Shown: positions 24,662 to 32,366 of the stretch, piece by piece
Layout of the letters: the number at the start of each line of letters is the position of its first letter
How positions within the stretch are numbered: the first letter of the stretch is position 1
Assembly: GCA_946624935.1 (NCBI GenBank)
Contig: CAMOSN010000004.1
Span: 1-58,605 of the forward strand
Direction: 5' to 3'
DNA: 58,605 bases
Source of the DNA: an uncultured Lachnospiraceae bacterium
Lineage (GTDB): Bacteria; Bacillota; Clostridia; Lachnospirales; Lachnospiraceae
Position numbers and translations under genes: made by a program
The notes under the pieces: model-generated
The model's database searches: none
Told to the model about the DNA's origin: nothing
What the model saw: the letters and a program-made list of their open reading frames with translations, nothing else

Positions 24662-25348
24662 TCACAAAGGTTCCACGCCGCATACTGTCAGCTTTCCCTC
24701 CGCCACATGGAAGCGAATATCCCATCCTGCAAAGGAAACCCCGTACAGGCGCTGCGGATCCTCCTGATAACGCGGTCTCGGATCAAGAGCAAGCACCTCG
24801 ACCGCGGAAGAGCGCTTTTCTTCGGGCAGTTTTTGCAGCAGCTCACCGGGAAATTCCACCTGGAGCGTATTCATCTTTCCCCGCTGCGTAAATGCACACA
24901 CTGCTTCCGGATGACAATCTGTAAACGGGAGATAGGGCTTGATATCCAGAATCGGGGTCCCGTCCATCAGATCCGCACCCGAAACCTCCAGCACAGTTCC
25001 CTGCCCCGGAACCTCCAGCACCCGTTCCAGCCTCACACAGGAAAGCCCGATGGGATTGGGGCGGAATGGTGAGCGCGTTGCAAATACACCCATCCGTTCA
25101 TTTCCTCCCAGGCGCGGCGGGCGTACCGTCGGAGACCATGTGCCGGTATCACGTACATTTTCCGAGAATACCCAGATCAGCCACAGATGGCTGTACTGTT
25201 CGATTCCCTTCAGGGCATTTGCATCCCGGTACTCCGGCGCGAAGATAATGCGGGACTTCAGTTCTTCAATCAATCCACTTTGCCTTGGAATACCAAACTT
25301 CTCCGGAAAATCGCTGTGCATATAGGCGATCGGGTTCATCTCCGGCAT
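24662..25348 (-). CDS. trmO: tRNA (adenine37-N6)-methyltransferase TrmO
   Basis: TrmO (formerly TsaA/VirR) converts t6A37 to m6t6A37 in threonine tRNA. The 228 residues show MNPIAYMHSDFPEKFGIPRQ, the SAM pocket FATRSPFRPNPIGLSCVRL and DGTPILDIKPYLPFTD, all standard for the family. Length is normal. It follows the Cof gene by 24 bases, so it is probably in the same transcript. The gene is cytosolic. Confidence 0.92.
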   Translation of the reverse strand: MPEMNPIAYMHSDFPEKFGIPRQSGLIEELKSRIIFAPEYRDANALKGIEQYSHLWLIWVFSENVRDTGTWSPTVRPPRLGGNERMGVFATRSPFRPNPIGLSCVRLERVLEVPGQGTVLEVSGADLMDGTPILDIKPYLPFTDCHPEAVCAFTQRGKMNTLQVEFPGELLQKLPEEKRSSAVEVLALDPRPRYQEDPQRLYGVSFAGWDIRFHVAEGKLTVCGVEPL

Positions 25349-25372
25349 AACCTTTCCCTTTCCCTGTGCTTT

Positions 25373-26194
25373 TTACAGTAAAATGCGAATCGCCTCGGCA
25401 CATCCATCGTGATCGTTATCTCCCACGATCAGGCTGCTGATCTCTTTCACATGAGCATTCGCGTTCCCCATGGCCACCGCCATTCCGGCATAGTGCAGTG
25501 CCGAAAGATCATTATCGGCATCCCCCACCATGATCATCCGTTCCCGGGGGATCCCCGTGCTCTCCGAAAGCCGGGCAAGTGCGGTGCCTTTATCAATTCC
25601 GGGTGGAGAACATTCCAGGGAAGAGGTTTCGGATAAGATCCGGACTGCCTCCGGCTGCAGTTCATCGAGCAGCTCCTGTGTGCGCGTGCGCTCCCGGACA
25701 CTGGTGTGAAACAGGTTCAGCTTCTCCACCGGACGATGCTGTTCCAGCACAAGTGCACGCAGATTCTCAACACCCGTCGCGATCTTCGGACTCTCCTGTG
25801 CGTAAGCTTCCATCTCATAATGTGCCAGCCGGTATATCTGACTTTTATTCGCCAGATACCTCCCGTCGGAGAATGCAACCGGCATAATATCCCGGTCCCC
25901 GATCACTTTAAAAATCTTCTCCAGGTCCTCATCGGAAATCCGCGCATGAAAAAGCAGGGTATGTGCCTGCAGATCATACACATAGGCCCCGCTTTCTGCG
26001 ATCAGATAATGCATATCGGGAAATATCCTGAGAAAACGCTCCATTTCCACAAGCGCTCTTCCGGTGCAGAACACCACTTCTTTTCCTGCCCGAAGTGCTG
26101 TGCGGATTGCTTCCCTGGTCCCCGGGGCAATCTCCTTCCGGGAGTTGAGCACTGTTCCGTCCATGTCAAGCGCGATCAGGTCATAACCGCTCAT
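25373..26194 (-). CDS. Cof-type HAD phosphatase
   Basis: The 273-residue protein is of the Cof/YidA group acting on sugar phosphates or FMN. Nucleophile motif ALDMDGTVLNS is at the N-terminus, VVFCTGRALVEM carries motif II, and MVGDADNDLSAL is the metal-binding motif IV. A cap domain lies in between. Its ATG overlaps the barstar stop, giving strong translational coupling with the RNase inhibitor. Natural substrate unknown. Confidence 0.92.
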   Translation of the reverse strand: MSGYDLIALDMDGTVLNSRKEIAPGTREAIRTALRAGKEVVFCTGRALVEMERFLRIFPDMHYLIAESGAYVYDLQAHTLLFHARISDEDLEKIFKVIGDRDIMPVAFSDGRYLANKSQIYRLAHYEMEAYAQESPKIATGVENLRALVLEQHRPVEKLNLFHTSVRERTRTQELLDELQPEAVRILSETSSLECSPPGIDKGTALARLSESTGIPRERMIMVGDADNDLSALHYAGMAVAMGNANAHVKEISSLIVGDNDHDGCAEAIRILL

Positions 26195-26523
26195 GCATCC
26201 TCCTCCGCCTGCTCTTCCTCTGCCGGGCTTTGTACTGCCTCAGATACTGTCGCGGCTGTTTCCTGCGCGGGCAGTTCCTCCAGAAGTACAAGCTCAGGAT
26301 TTTCGCGGCTTGCATCCTTAAACACCCGCAGGATCTTGCGGAAGAAATCGCCGCCCTCTTCTATATTCTCAAAATATACCTGCGTCGGTCCGAGCTCTCC
26401 GAGGCAATCATACAGTGCGTCCAGATTATTGCCATAATAATCCGGAAAAGCGAGCTTCTCCTTCAGATAAGGATGTGCGCTGCTGCGGGTCTTCATCTGT
26501 AATGCATCTAATCGAATCGTCAT
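26191..26523 (-). CDS. Barstar-family ribonuclease inhibitor
   Basis: The 110-residue protein carries the barstar core: FPDYYGNNLDALYDCL (about 26-41), in which the two aspartates correspond to the barnase-contacting Asp35 and Asp39. It should bind the barnase-like RNase encoded 17 bases upstream and protect the cytosol. The ATG at 26523 is preceded by GGAGG; the ATG four codons earlier is not. The C-terminal 30 residues are a Glu/Ala-rich acidic tail not found in classical barstar. Confidence 0.93.
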   Translation of the reverse strand: MTIRLDALQMKTRSSAHPYLKEKLAFPDYYGNNLDALYDCLGELGPTQVYFENIEEGGDFFRKILRVFKDASRENPELVLLEELPAQETAATVSEAVQSPAEEEQAEEDA

Positions 26524-26540
26524 GGAATCCTCCATTTCTG

Positions 26541-27206
26541 TTATTCCTCCGGATAAAGCTGCTCGAAGGTTGTGTAGTGATCCTCGGTGTAATAGATGTA
26601 GCCATCCGAGGAGTAAATGATGCGCTTCGCATTTCTGCGGCCGCCGGTGTAATCAATATCACATTCATGATATTCGACATCGTTTTTTACCGGCAGCACC
26701 TCCTCGTAATTTCCGAAATAATCCCCACCGATGCTTTTCCCGGGCGCCACCTCGTCCAGATTGCCCTCACTGCTGACCCAGCCAAGCTTCTTCGCCTCTT
26801 TTTTTGTGATGTAATTGTCCGGCAGATGACCGAACAGATTCAGATAAGCAGCAACTTCCTCCTTTGAGGTGTAGGTTCCGTCCTCTTCAACCGTGACCTT
26901 ACTGTCCTCATCGGTGTTCTGTGTACTCCCCTGGCTGCCATTATTGCTGCCGCTGCTGTTACTGACAGTGCTGCCGTTATTGTTGTTATTATTCTTGTTC
27001 TTCTTATTTTTTTTCTTTTTACTTTTCGTCAGGACCGGCGATGCGACCCTCGTGGTCCCGGCCTGGATCCCGGCCGCCACACGCATGATCGCAGGTGCTG
27101 CATCCACGCTTCCACACAGCAGTCCCACAAGTAGTGCGAGCAGAACAATCAGCCGAAATGCCTTGCCATGAATTCTGTTCCTGTTCATTCCCGTTTTCAT
27201 TCCCAT
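26541..27206 (-). CDS. Secreted barnase-type ribonuclease
   Basis: The 221-residue precursor has a signal peptide (about 1-37), then a low-complexity linker KSKKKKNKKNKNNNNNN followed by Ser/Asn/Gly repeats to about residue 100. Residues 110-218 are a barnase domain: LPDNYITKKEAKKLGWV, APGKSIGGD, and HECDIDYTGGRRNAKR. Counterparts of barnase Glu73, Arg83, Arg87 and His102 are Glu181, Arg191, Arg195 and His210, and Lys27 is Lys135, so it should be active. The lysine-rich linker may hold it at the anionic cell surface. Followed directly by its inhibitor gene. Confidence 0.95.
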   Translation of the reverse strand: MGMKTGMNRNRIHGKAFRLIVLLALLVGLLCGSVDAAPAIMRVAAGIQAGTTRVASPVLTKSKKKKNKKNKNNNNNNGSTVSNSSGSNNGSQGSTQNTDEDSKVTVEEDGTYTSKEEVAAYLNLFGHLPDNYITKKEAKKLGWVSSEGNLDEVAPGKSIGGDYFGNYEEVLPVKNDVEYHECDIDYTGGRRNAKRIIYSSDGYIYYTEDHYTTFEQLYPEE

Positions 27207-27256
27207 TCCTGTCCTTTACTTCTTTCCTTTACAGCAGGCTCTCCGAACGGATCCGC

Positions 27257-28048
27257 TTACGCTTCTCCCATCGCTGCAAGCGCCTCGAGTGCAGTGAGGA
27301 TCTCGTTCTTCTCACCCATGGCTGCCGCATCTGCTCCGTCCTTATAAGCGCCTACGCCTTCCTTAATATTCTTTTTCCACTCCACGACCACATTCAGGAT
27401 ACTGGCCGTTCGCACGCCGCGCACCGCACCCACCGCGAACAGCGCCGCCGTCTCCATATCCGAGGCGAATACGCCCTTTCCGGAATAGAATTCATCCAGC
27501 ATACCCTTCCGCTTCAGATACAATGCATCGTGACACCTGGTCGATCCCTTTGCCCAGGAATACCCCAGTGCCGCAGCGGCATCCTCGCAGGCCTGCACAA
27601 GGCCCGGATCGGCATACGCCCATGCCAGCTCCCGGCTCTCCGGTGCCGGACGGAAATCCAGCTCCGGAGCAGCATATCGAAGATAGTCAATATAGGACTG
27701 GCTGGTTCCATCATCACATACAGCCCTGTCGCAGATCACAAGCTGCCCGTTATGCAGATGCTGCTGCAGGGCTCCGCAGCTGCCGATCCGCACCAGGTTC
27801 CTCACACCCAGGTCCGCGAGCTCCTCCACACAAATGGCGGTGGAAGCGCCTCCCATTCCGGTGGAGATCGCGAGAATTCTGGTCCCTTTATAAGTACCGG
27901 TCACGCTCTTGTATTCCCGGCAGAAGCCTTCCTCTTTCACGTCCTCCAGGAATGCGGCAATAGCATCCACTCTGGCCGGATCCCCCGGCAGAATTGCATG
28001 CACTGTCCCGATCGACCGATCCAGCTGAATATGCGGCATTTTGCCCAT
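27257..28048 (-). CDS. Nucleoside phosphorylase (uridine phosphorylase-like)
   Basis: The 263-residue protein is an NP-I family enzyme cleaving a nucleoside with phosphate. Marks are AILPGDPARVDAIA at the N-terminus, STGMGGASTAICVEEL, RIGSCGALQ (phosphate-binding region) and ASDMETAALFAVG (the Met-Glu ribose site). The ATG at 28048 has GGAGGGAG upstream. It probably opens the transcript that runs into the barnase gene 50 bases later, a suggestive link: RNase products could feed nucleoside salvage. Uridine versus purine specificity is inferred. Confidence 0.88.
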   Translation of the reverse strand: MGKMPHIQLDRSIGTVHAILPGDPARVDAIAAFLEDVKEEGFCREYKSVTGTYKGTRILAISTGMGGASTAICVEELADLGVRNLVRIGSCGALQQHLHNGQLVICDRAVCDDGTSQSYIDYLRYAAPELDFRPAPESRELAWAYADPGLVQACEDAAAALGYSWAKGSTRCHDALYLKRKGMLDEFYSGKGVFASDMETAALFAVGAVRGVRTASILNVVVEWKKNIKEGVGAYKDGADAAAMGEKNEILTALEALAAMGEA

Positions 28049-28162
28049 GAATCTCCCTCCTCTTTTTCTCCCCAAACAGAGCATACCCGTATCATTTTTG
28101 AAAAGTATATCATGCCTTCCCTGAAATCTCCACGGGAAACATCCCGGCACGGGGAAAGCTTT

Positions 28163-28191
28163 TTGACCGTGCCTTCCGGATGTGTTATCAT
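28163..28191 (+). promoter_or_regulatory. Sigma-A promoter of the isochorismatase-like gene
   Basis: TTGACC (28163-28168), 17-base spacer and TATCAT (28186-28191). Transcription should begin near 28198, giving a 105-base leader. Confidence 0.75.
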
Positions 28192-28220
28192 GATGCTGTT
28201 ACCCTTGTTCACAGCTGATC

Positions 28221-28256
28221 CTGTCAGCGGCAGATCATTGCCCCTCTGACAGTTTT
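28221..28256 (+). promoter_or_regulatory. Leader hairpin followed by TTTT
   Basis: CTGTCAG (28221-28227) pairs with CTGACAG (28246-28252), with an inner GGCA/TGCC pairing, then TTTT. It sits in the leader before the start codon and may act as an attenuator. Confidence 0.4.
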
Positions 28257-28302
28257 GAATGATGCAGCCTGCAGGGCTTCATCCGGAAAGGAACCCGGCA
28301 CT

Positions 28303-28851
28303 ATGAAAAACAACGATCTTTTACTCGTCATCGATATGCAGAATGTTTACCTGCCCGGGCAGGAATGGGCCTGTCCCCGCATGCCTGAAGCAATGGAAAA
28401 CACCCTTCACCTGATCCGCTCCGGGAGAGTGGGAAACATTCTTTTCACCCAGTTTATGGCACCGGACCGGCCGGTCGGGAGATGGACGGAGTACAACCGT
28501 GAATACCGGGAAATCAACGAGGATCCCTGGCTTTGTGCGATCACGGATGATTTTCAGTCCTGTCTGAAACAGTATCCTGTGCAGGTCAAATCCACCTTCT
28601 CCTCGCTGAAATGTCCGCAGGTTCTGGAAGCGGCAAAAAATGCTGACCGCATTCTGCTTTCAGGTGTTGTAGCAGAATGCTGCGTGCTCGCCACCATGCT
28701 TGAGGCGATCGATCTGGGGATCGATACGATTTACCTGCCGGACTGCTGTGCCGGTCAGACGCCCGAAAAGGAAGCGCGGGTCATGGGCGTTGCCGACAGC
28801 TTTTCACCGGTGCACATGCACATCAGCACCGTGGACGAATACCTCGCCTGA
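28303..28851 (+). CDS. Isochorismatase-like cysteine hydrolase
   Basis: The 182-residue protein has the cysteine-hydrolase triad layout: LLLVIDMQNVYL (catalytic Asp near residue 10), KSTFSSL (Lys region), and SGVVAECCVLATMLEAIDLG with the nucleophile cysteine. Nicotinamidase, ureidoacrylate and isochorismate hydrolases share this fold, and the sequence does not decide between them. GGAAAGGA precedes the ATG at 28303. It stands alone between a minus-strand operon and a repeat element. Confidence 0.85.
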   Translation: MKNNDLLLVIDMQNVYLPGQEWACPRMPEAMENTLHLIRSGRVGNILFTQFMAPDRPVGRWTEYNREYREINEDPWLCAITDDFQSCLKQYPVQVKSTFSSLKCPQVLEAAKNADRILLSGVVAECCVLATMLEAIDLGIDTIYLPDCCAGQTPEKEARVMGVADSFSPVHMHISTVDEYLA

Positions 28852-28873
28852 GGCTTTCCTTCGTCCCGGAAGG

Positions 28874-29034
28874 GTCAAAGGTCATCCGCAATCCGCTTCG
28901 CTACTTGCGGCTAACCCAGATGTCCGCTTCGCGGACTGTCAGGTGGAGCTTGAACTCCACCTGACACAAGTAAGTCCCCTGACCCCCACCTACGTCTCCG
29001 CGACGTTGAGGTGGGGGACTTCCTTGCTGTGTTA
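28874..29034. repeat. Hairpin-rich repeat element, copy 1 (about 160 bp)
   Basis: The first 54 bases (28874-28927) are identical to 58552-58605 at the window end. Four hairpins follow one another: 28886-28910, 28922-28936 (GTCCGC/GCGGAC), 28937-28966 (a 12-bp stem TGTCAGGTGGAG) and 28983-29017 (CCCCCACCT with inner ACGTC). The last is followed by GGGGGACTTCC, like IS200/IS605-type ends. It ends on the stop codon of the next minus-strand gene. No transposase is encoded, so it is a non-autonomous or remnant element. Confidence 0.8.
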
Positions 29035-29448
29035 AGATATGGAAGTGAGGATCCCTTCCTCGCGAAGAATCGTTTCCACCGCCTCCACTGCCTCGTACAC
29101 CATTGCGTCGCAGTGAGGCTTTTTTTCTTTTCCGAGCTGCGCATTGGCCCGCAGCAGGTCTTTGCACTCGATCATCCCGTCGTGGTTTTCACGGATCATC
29201 CGCACAAACCGGTTGGCGATCGCCGGCTCCTCAAGGCCCGCCGCTCCGAGCGCCATCAGACCGCCCGTAATGACACCGCACACAGATCCCATCTTCATCC
29301 CACCGCCAAAATGTGCTCCCATCCGGTAGGCCTGTTCCTCAGAAATTCCAAAGTCCGGTGCAAACGGAAGCAGCACCGACTGGGCACAATTATAGTGCGG
29401 CGATGCGATCGCCCGCAATTCCTTTGCCTTCTCCAGATATTTACTCAT
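29032..29448 (-). CDS. C_GCAxxG_C_C family redox-like protein
   Basis: The 138-residue protein has the spaced cysteine pattern of this family: PHYNCAQSVL (Cys21), GSVCGVITGGLMALG, IECKDLL and KPHCDAMVYEAVEA. Members are thought to bind a metal or redox cofactor, but the role is not established. AAAGGAAAG precedes the ATG. The stop codon coincides with the edge of a repeat element, so the element may serve as its terminator. Confidence 0.88.
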   Translation of the reverse strand: MSKYLEKAKELRAIASPHYNCAQSVLLPFAPDFGISEEQAYRMGAHFGGGMKMGSVCGVITGGLMALGAAGLEEPAIANRFVRMIRENHDGMIECKDLLRANAQLGKEKKPHCDAMVYEAVEAVETILREEGILTSIS

Positions 29449-29530
29449 AGCTGATTTCTTTCCTTTCTAATGTCCTGCCGGATAAAACCCGGGTGGGTGG
29501 AGCCTTGGGAACAGCTTTCCATCTCCTTCT

Positions 29531-29854
29531 TCAGAATGCCCTCTTTCTCCACTGATATTTCGAAAGATCCACTCTGCCGCCCGGACAGGGAATTCCGTCC
29601 TCCTCCAGCAGCTCGATCTGCCGGTTCCCGCCGCCAAATGCAAACGCAGCGGATACCTCTCCCAGGCGGTTGACCACCCGGTAGCAGGGAATCCCCTCGG
29701 GATCCGGATTGACATGCAGGGCAAACCCCACTACCCGTGACCAGCGTTTATTCCCGGCCAGAGCGGCGATCTGTCCATATGTCGCGACCGTTCCCTTTGG
29801 AATCTGCCGTACAACCTCATAAATACGCTCAAAGGTATTTTCTGTATGTTCCAT
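29531..29854 (-). CDS. MGMT-like (alkyltransferase-like) protein with altered active site
   Basis: The 107-residue protein is a stand-alone C-terminal domain of the O6-alkylguanine-DNA alkyltransferase family, with VRQIPKGTVATYGQIAALAG and RVVGFALHVNPDP. The usual PCHRV is PCYRVVNRLGE here: the acceptor cysteine remains but the activating histidine is tyrosine (codon TAC). It may bind alkylated DNA without efficient transfer. It is compact, as are Atl proteins, in which the cysteine is instead lost. Confidence 0.87.
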   Translation of the reverse strand: MEHTENTFERIYEVVRQIPKGTVATYGQIAALAGNKRWSRVVGFALHVNPDPEGIPCYRVVNRLGEVSAAFAFGGGNRQIELLEEDGIPCPGGRVDLSKYQWRKRAF

Positions 29855-29923
29855 AGATGGTTCCCCTCAGCTGCAGTTTCTTTTCGGCTTCCTGAGTATC
29901 TGCCCGCAGGCCGCCGGTTCTCT

Positions 29924-30745
29924 TTATGGTTTCTCTGTCTCCCGCACGTCTTCGCCGGGCATTTCAGACTCAGTCTCCATCTCCTGCGCCTGCTCATCCA
30001 GCTTCTGCGTGATCGCCCGCCAGCAGAAATTCTGGATCGCAAAATAGGTGTCGCCATCGTAATGTACGCCATCCTGGGCATTGTAGCCGTATTCCTTCAG
30101 ATAGGACCAGCTGTCAATATAGCGGTCCGGGAAGGCCTCCTGCAGCCTTGCATTGAAGCTTTCGATCTGGGCATTCCGCGCAAAATAGCCATTTTCAGAG
30201 GAAATCCCGTCATATACCGGATTGACCGACAAATACCAGAACCTGCGATCCGGGTACTGCTGCTGGATCATGTTGAAAAACTGAATATAGGATTCAATAT
30301 TGCCCGGATCGTTCACCCCGAAGCAGAAGACAATATCAGCATCCGGATGCTCACTCATCATCCGCTCAAGATCCGGCAGTCCCTCTCCCTGCATCCAGTC
30401 GTATCCGGCGCCGACCATTCCCACATAATAATTCCCGCCGATGGTATAGGACATTCCCACCACACGGGAATCCCCGTAAAAGATCATGTTCGAGCAGGAT
30501 TCCTCCCCGTATGCTTCGATAAACTGCTCATCCAGGGAAAAACTTCCGTCCGCCGCTTCCACTCCTGAGGCATAAGCACCCCAGTCCATTTCGGTTTCCG
30601 TCTCCGCTTCCTGCAGCATGGTGCTTACCCCGCCGGGAACCGGCAGCGACTGCATCTCCTGTGCAGAAGAAACCGTCTGGCCCAGAACGGTAAATGCCGC
30701 GCACAACCAGATACCGGTGGCAACACGCCTTGGCCTGTTCTTCAT
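29924..30745 (-). CDS. Secreted SGNH/GDSL-like hydrolase
   Basis: The 273-residue protein has a signal peptide (about 1-28), an acidic low-complexity stretch, then an SGNH fold: block I MIFYGDSRVVGM (Ser about 93), block III CFGVNDPGN and block V AQDGVHYDGDTYF with Asp and His. The motif is GDSR rather than GDSL. It could deacylate cell-wall glycans or other surface polymers. A second acidic Glu-rich tail ends the protein. Transcribed alone on the minus strand. Confidence 0.83.
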   Translation of the reverse strand: MKNRPRRVATGIWLCAAFTVLGQTVSSAQEMQSLPVPGGVSTMLQEAETETEMDWGAYASGVEAADGSFSLDEQFIEAYGEESCSNMIFYGDSRVVGMSYTIGGNYYVGMVGAGYDWMQGEGLPDLERMMSEHPDADIVFCFGVNDPGNIESYIQFFNMIQQQYPDRRFWYLSVNPVYDGISSENGYFARNAQIESFNARLQEAFPDRYIDSWSYLKEYGYNAQDGVHYDGDTYFAIQNFCWRAITQKLDEQAQEMETESEMPGEDVRETEKP

Positions 30746-30781
30746 CCTCTTCGCGACTCCCTTTCTTCAAACTATGCCAGA

Positions 30782-30810
30782 ATGATAGCACAGAGGCCCG
30801 GTCTTCGCAA
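30782..30810 (-). promoter_or_regulatory. Promoter of the SGNH hydrolase gene
   Basis: Minus-strand TTGCGA (30810-30805), 17-base spacer and TGC-TATCAT (30787-30782). Confidence 0.6.
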
Positions 30811-30852
30811 GCAGCACCCACACGAGGCCTATATTAGATGTTTTTCCGCGGT

Positions 30853-30885
30853 GCCTCAAACAGGGGACGGTTCTCTGTTTGAGGC
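30853..30885 (+). repeat. Small palindromic element with GGGGACGGTTCT core, copy 2
   Basis: Arms GCCTCAAAC (30853-30861) and GTTTGAGGC (30877-30885) flank AGGGGACGGTTCTCT. Compared with 1745-1776 the core is kept while the outer arm bases change in a paired way. It lies between the SGNH gene and the glyA terminator. Confidence 0.8.
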
Positions 30886-30894
30886 GCTGGCTGC

Positions 30895-30936
30895 AAACGG
30901 GCCCGCCCTGTGCGATACAGGAGCGGGCCCGTTTTC
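30895..30936. terminator. Terminator hairpin after glyA
   Basis: AAACGGGCCCGC (30895-30906) pairs perfectly with GCGGGCCCGTTT (30923-30934). Confidence 0.75.
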
Positions 30937-30945
30937 CGCCGGCGT

Positions 30946-32187
30946 TTAAAACTCCAGCGGATATTTGTCGGTAAGTCCTTTGACAAGCTTTTTTGCTTCT
31001 TCGATGCGGCTCTCGCCGTCCTTAAGCAGCATGGCGATTGCTTCGGCAATCACATCCATGTCCTCCTCGTTCATTCCCCGCGCTGTCACGGCAGGTGTTC
31101 CGAGGCGGATGCCACTGGTGACAAATGCGGAGTTCGGATCATTGGGGATCGTGTTCTTGTTGGCAGTGATGTTTGCACTGTCGAGGAGCGTTTCCGCCTC
31201 TTTGCCGGTACGTCCTACGCTGGTCAGATCCACCAGCATCAGGTGGTTGTCGGTCCCACCGGACACGATCCGGATGCCGCGGCTGATCAGCCCTTTGCAC
31301 AGGGCCTGCGCGTTCGCCGCCACTTTTCTGCCATATTCCTTGAATTCGGGCTGCAGTACCTCCTGGAAACACACAGCCTTGGCGGCGATGACATGCATAA
31401 GCGGTCCGCCCTGCGTTCCCGGGAATACGGCTTTGTTCAGTCCATGTTCCTCTGCGAATTCCTCCGAAGAGAGGATCAGCCCGCCGCGCGGTCCTTTCAG
31501 GGTCTTGTGGGTCGTGGTCGTGGTAACATGGGCATACGGAATGGGGCTCGGATGCACTCCTGCGGCCACCAGTCCGGCGATGTGTGCGATGTCCACCATC
31601 AGATAGGCGCCGACCTCGTCCGCGATCTCGCGGAAGCGCTTGAAGTCGATGATCCTGGCATAAGCACTTGCCCCTGCAACGATCAACCTGGGCCTGCACT
31701 CGAGCGCGATCTTTCGCACCTGATCGTAATCGATCACGCCGTCGTCATTTACACCATACTGTACAACATGAAAATAAGCGCCGGAGAAATTGGCGGGGCT
31801 CCCATGGGAGAGATGGCCGCCGTGGGCCAGGTTCATTCCGAGCACCGTATCGCCCGGCTTCAGGAGTGCGAAGAACACTGCCATATTCGCCTGAGCACCG
31901 GAATGCGGCTGTACATTGGCATAGGTGCAGCCAAAAATTTCCTTCGCCCTGCTGATGGCAAGACGTTCGACTTCGTCGACACAGGCGCATCCGCCGTAGA
32001 ATCTTTTTGCGGGATATCCTTCGGCATATTTGTTGGTAAGAACGCTGCCCATGGCAGACATCACTGCTTTCGATACCCAGTTTTCCGAAGCGATCAGTTC
32101 GATGTGACTGTTCTGCCGGTCCTGTTCTGCGATGATCAGATCAGCGATCTGCGGATCCGTTTTTCTGATGTCGTCAATTGTATACAT
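30946..32187 (-). CDS. glyA: Serine hydroxymethyltransferase
   Basis: GlyA interconverts serine and glycine with tetrahydrofolate, feeding one-carbon metabolism. The 413 residues are of normal length. Visible marks are [27 protein letters not shown], the substrate segment [12 protein letters not shown] and [15 protein letters not shown], where Lys228 binds PLP. The ATG at 32187 has GAGGAG upstream; a longer reading overlaps the promoter. It is monocistronic with a near-consensus promoter and a terminator hairpin. Confidence 0.97.
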   Translation of the reverse strand: MYTIDDIRKTDPQIADLIIAEQDRQNSHIELIASENWVSKAVMSAMGSVLTNKYAEGYPAKRFYGGCACVDEVERLAISRAKEIFGCTYANVQPHSGAQANMAVFFALLKPGDTVLGMNLAHGGHLSHGSPANFSGAYFHVVQYGVNDDGVIDYDQVRKIALECRPRLIVAGASAYARIIDFKRFREIADEVGAYLMVDIAHIAGLVAAGVHPSPIPYAHVTTTTTHKTLKGPRGGLILSSEEFAEEHGLNKAVFPGTQGGPLMHVIAAKAVCFQEVLQPEFKEYGRKVAANAQALCKGLISRGIRIVSGGTDNHLMLVDLTSVGRTGKEAETLLDSANITANKNTIPNDPNSAFVTSGIRLGTPAVTARGMNEEDMDVIAEAIAMLLKDGESRIEEAKKLVKGLTDKYPLEF

Positions 32188-32249
32188 GTAAACTCCTCTC
32201 CATGTAAGGCACATTCGTACTGTACCGCGGTAAATCAATAGCGTTTTAT

Positions 32250-32278
32250 ACTATATCGGATAATCCCCGGAAAGTCAA
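32250..32278 (-). promoter_or_regulatory. Sigma-A promoter of glyA
   Basis: Minus-strand TTGACT (32278-32273), 17-base spacer and TATAGT (32255-32250). Confidence 0.8.
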
Positions 32279-32302
32279 CCGGACGATCTGCAGGACACGT
32301 CG

Positions 32303-32347
32303 GTTATTATATGACTCGTTATTATGTTACAGGTTATTATTTTACAG
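32303..32347. repeat. 15-bp tandem repeat, three units
   Basis: GTTATTATNTTACAG-like units start at 32303, 32318 and 32333, with a decayed fourth unit. The array lies between glyA and the LCP gene stop. Confidence 0.75.
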
Positions 32348-32366
32348 ATTATCGTGTTCTGTATGC

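Noticed and set aside
28850-29034. CRISPR-like array
   Set aside because: Stems follow one another but no regularly spaced identical repeats with variable spacers are present, here or elsewhere in the window.
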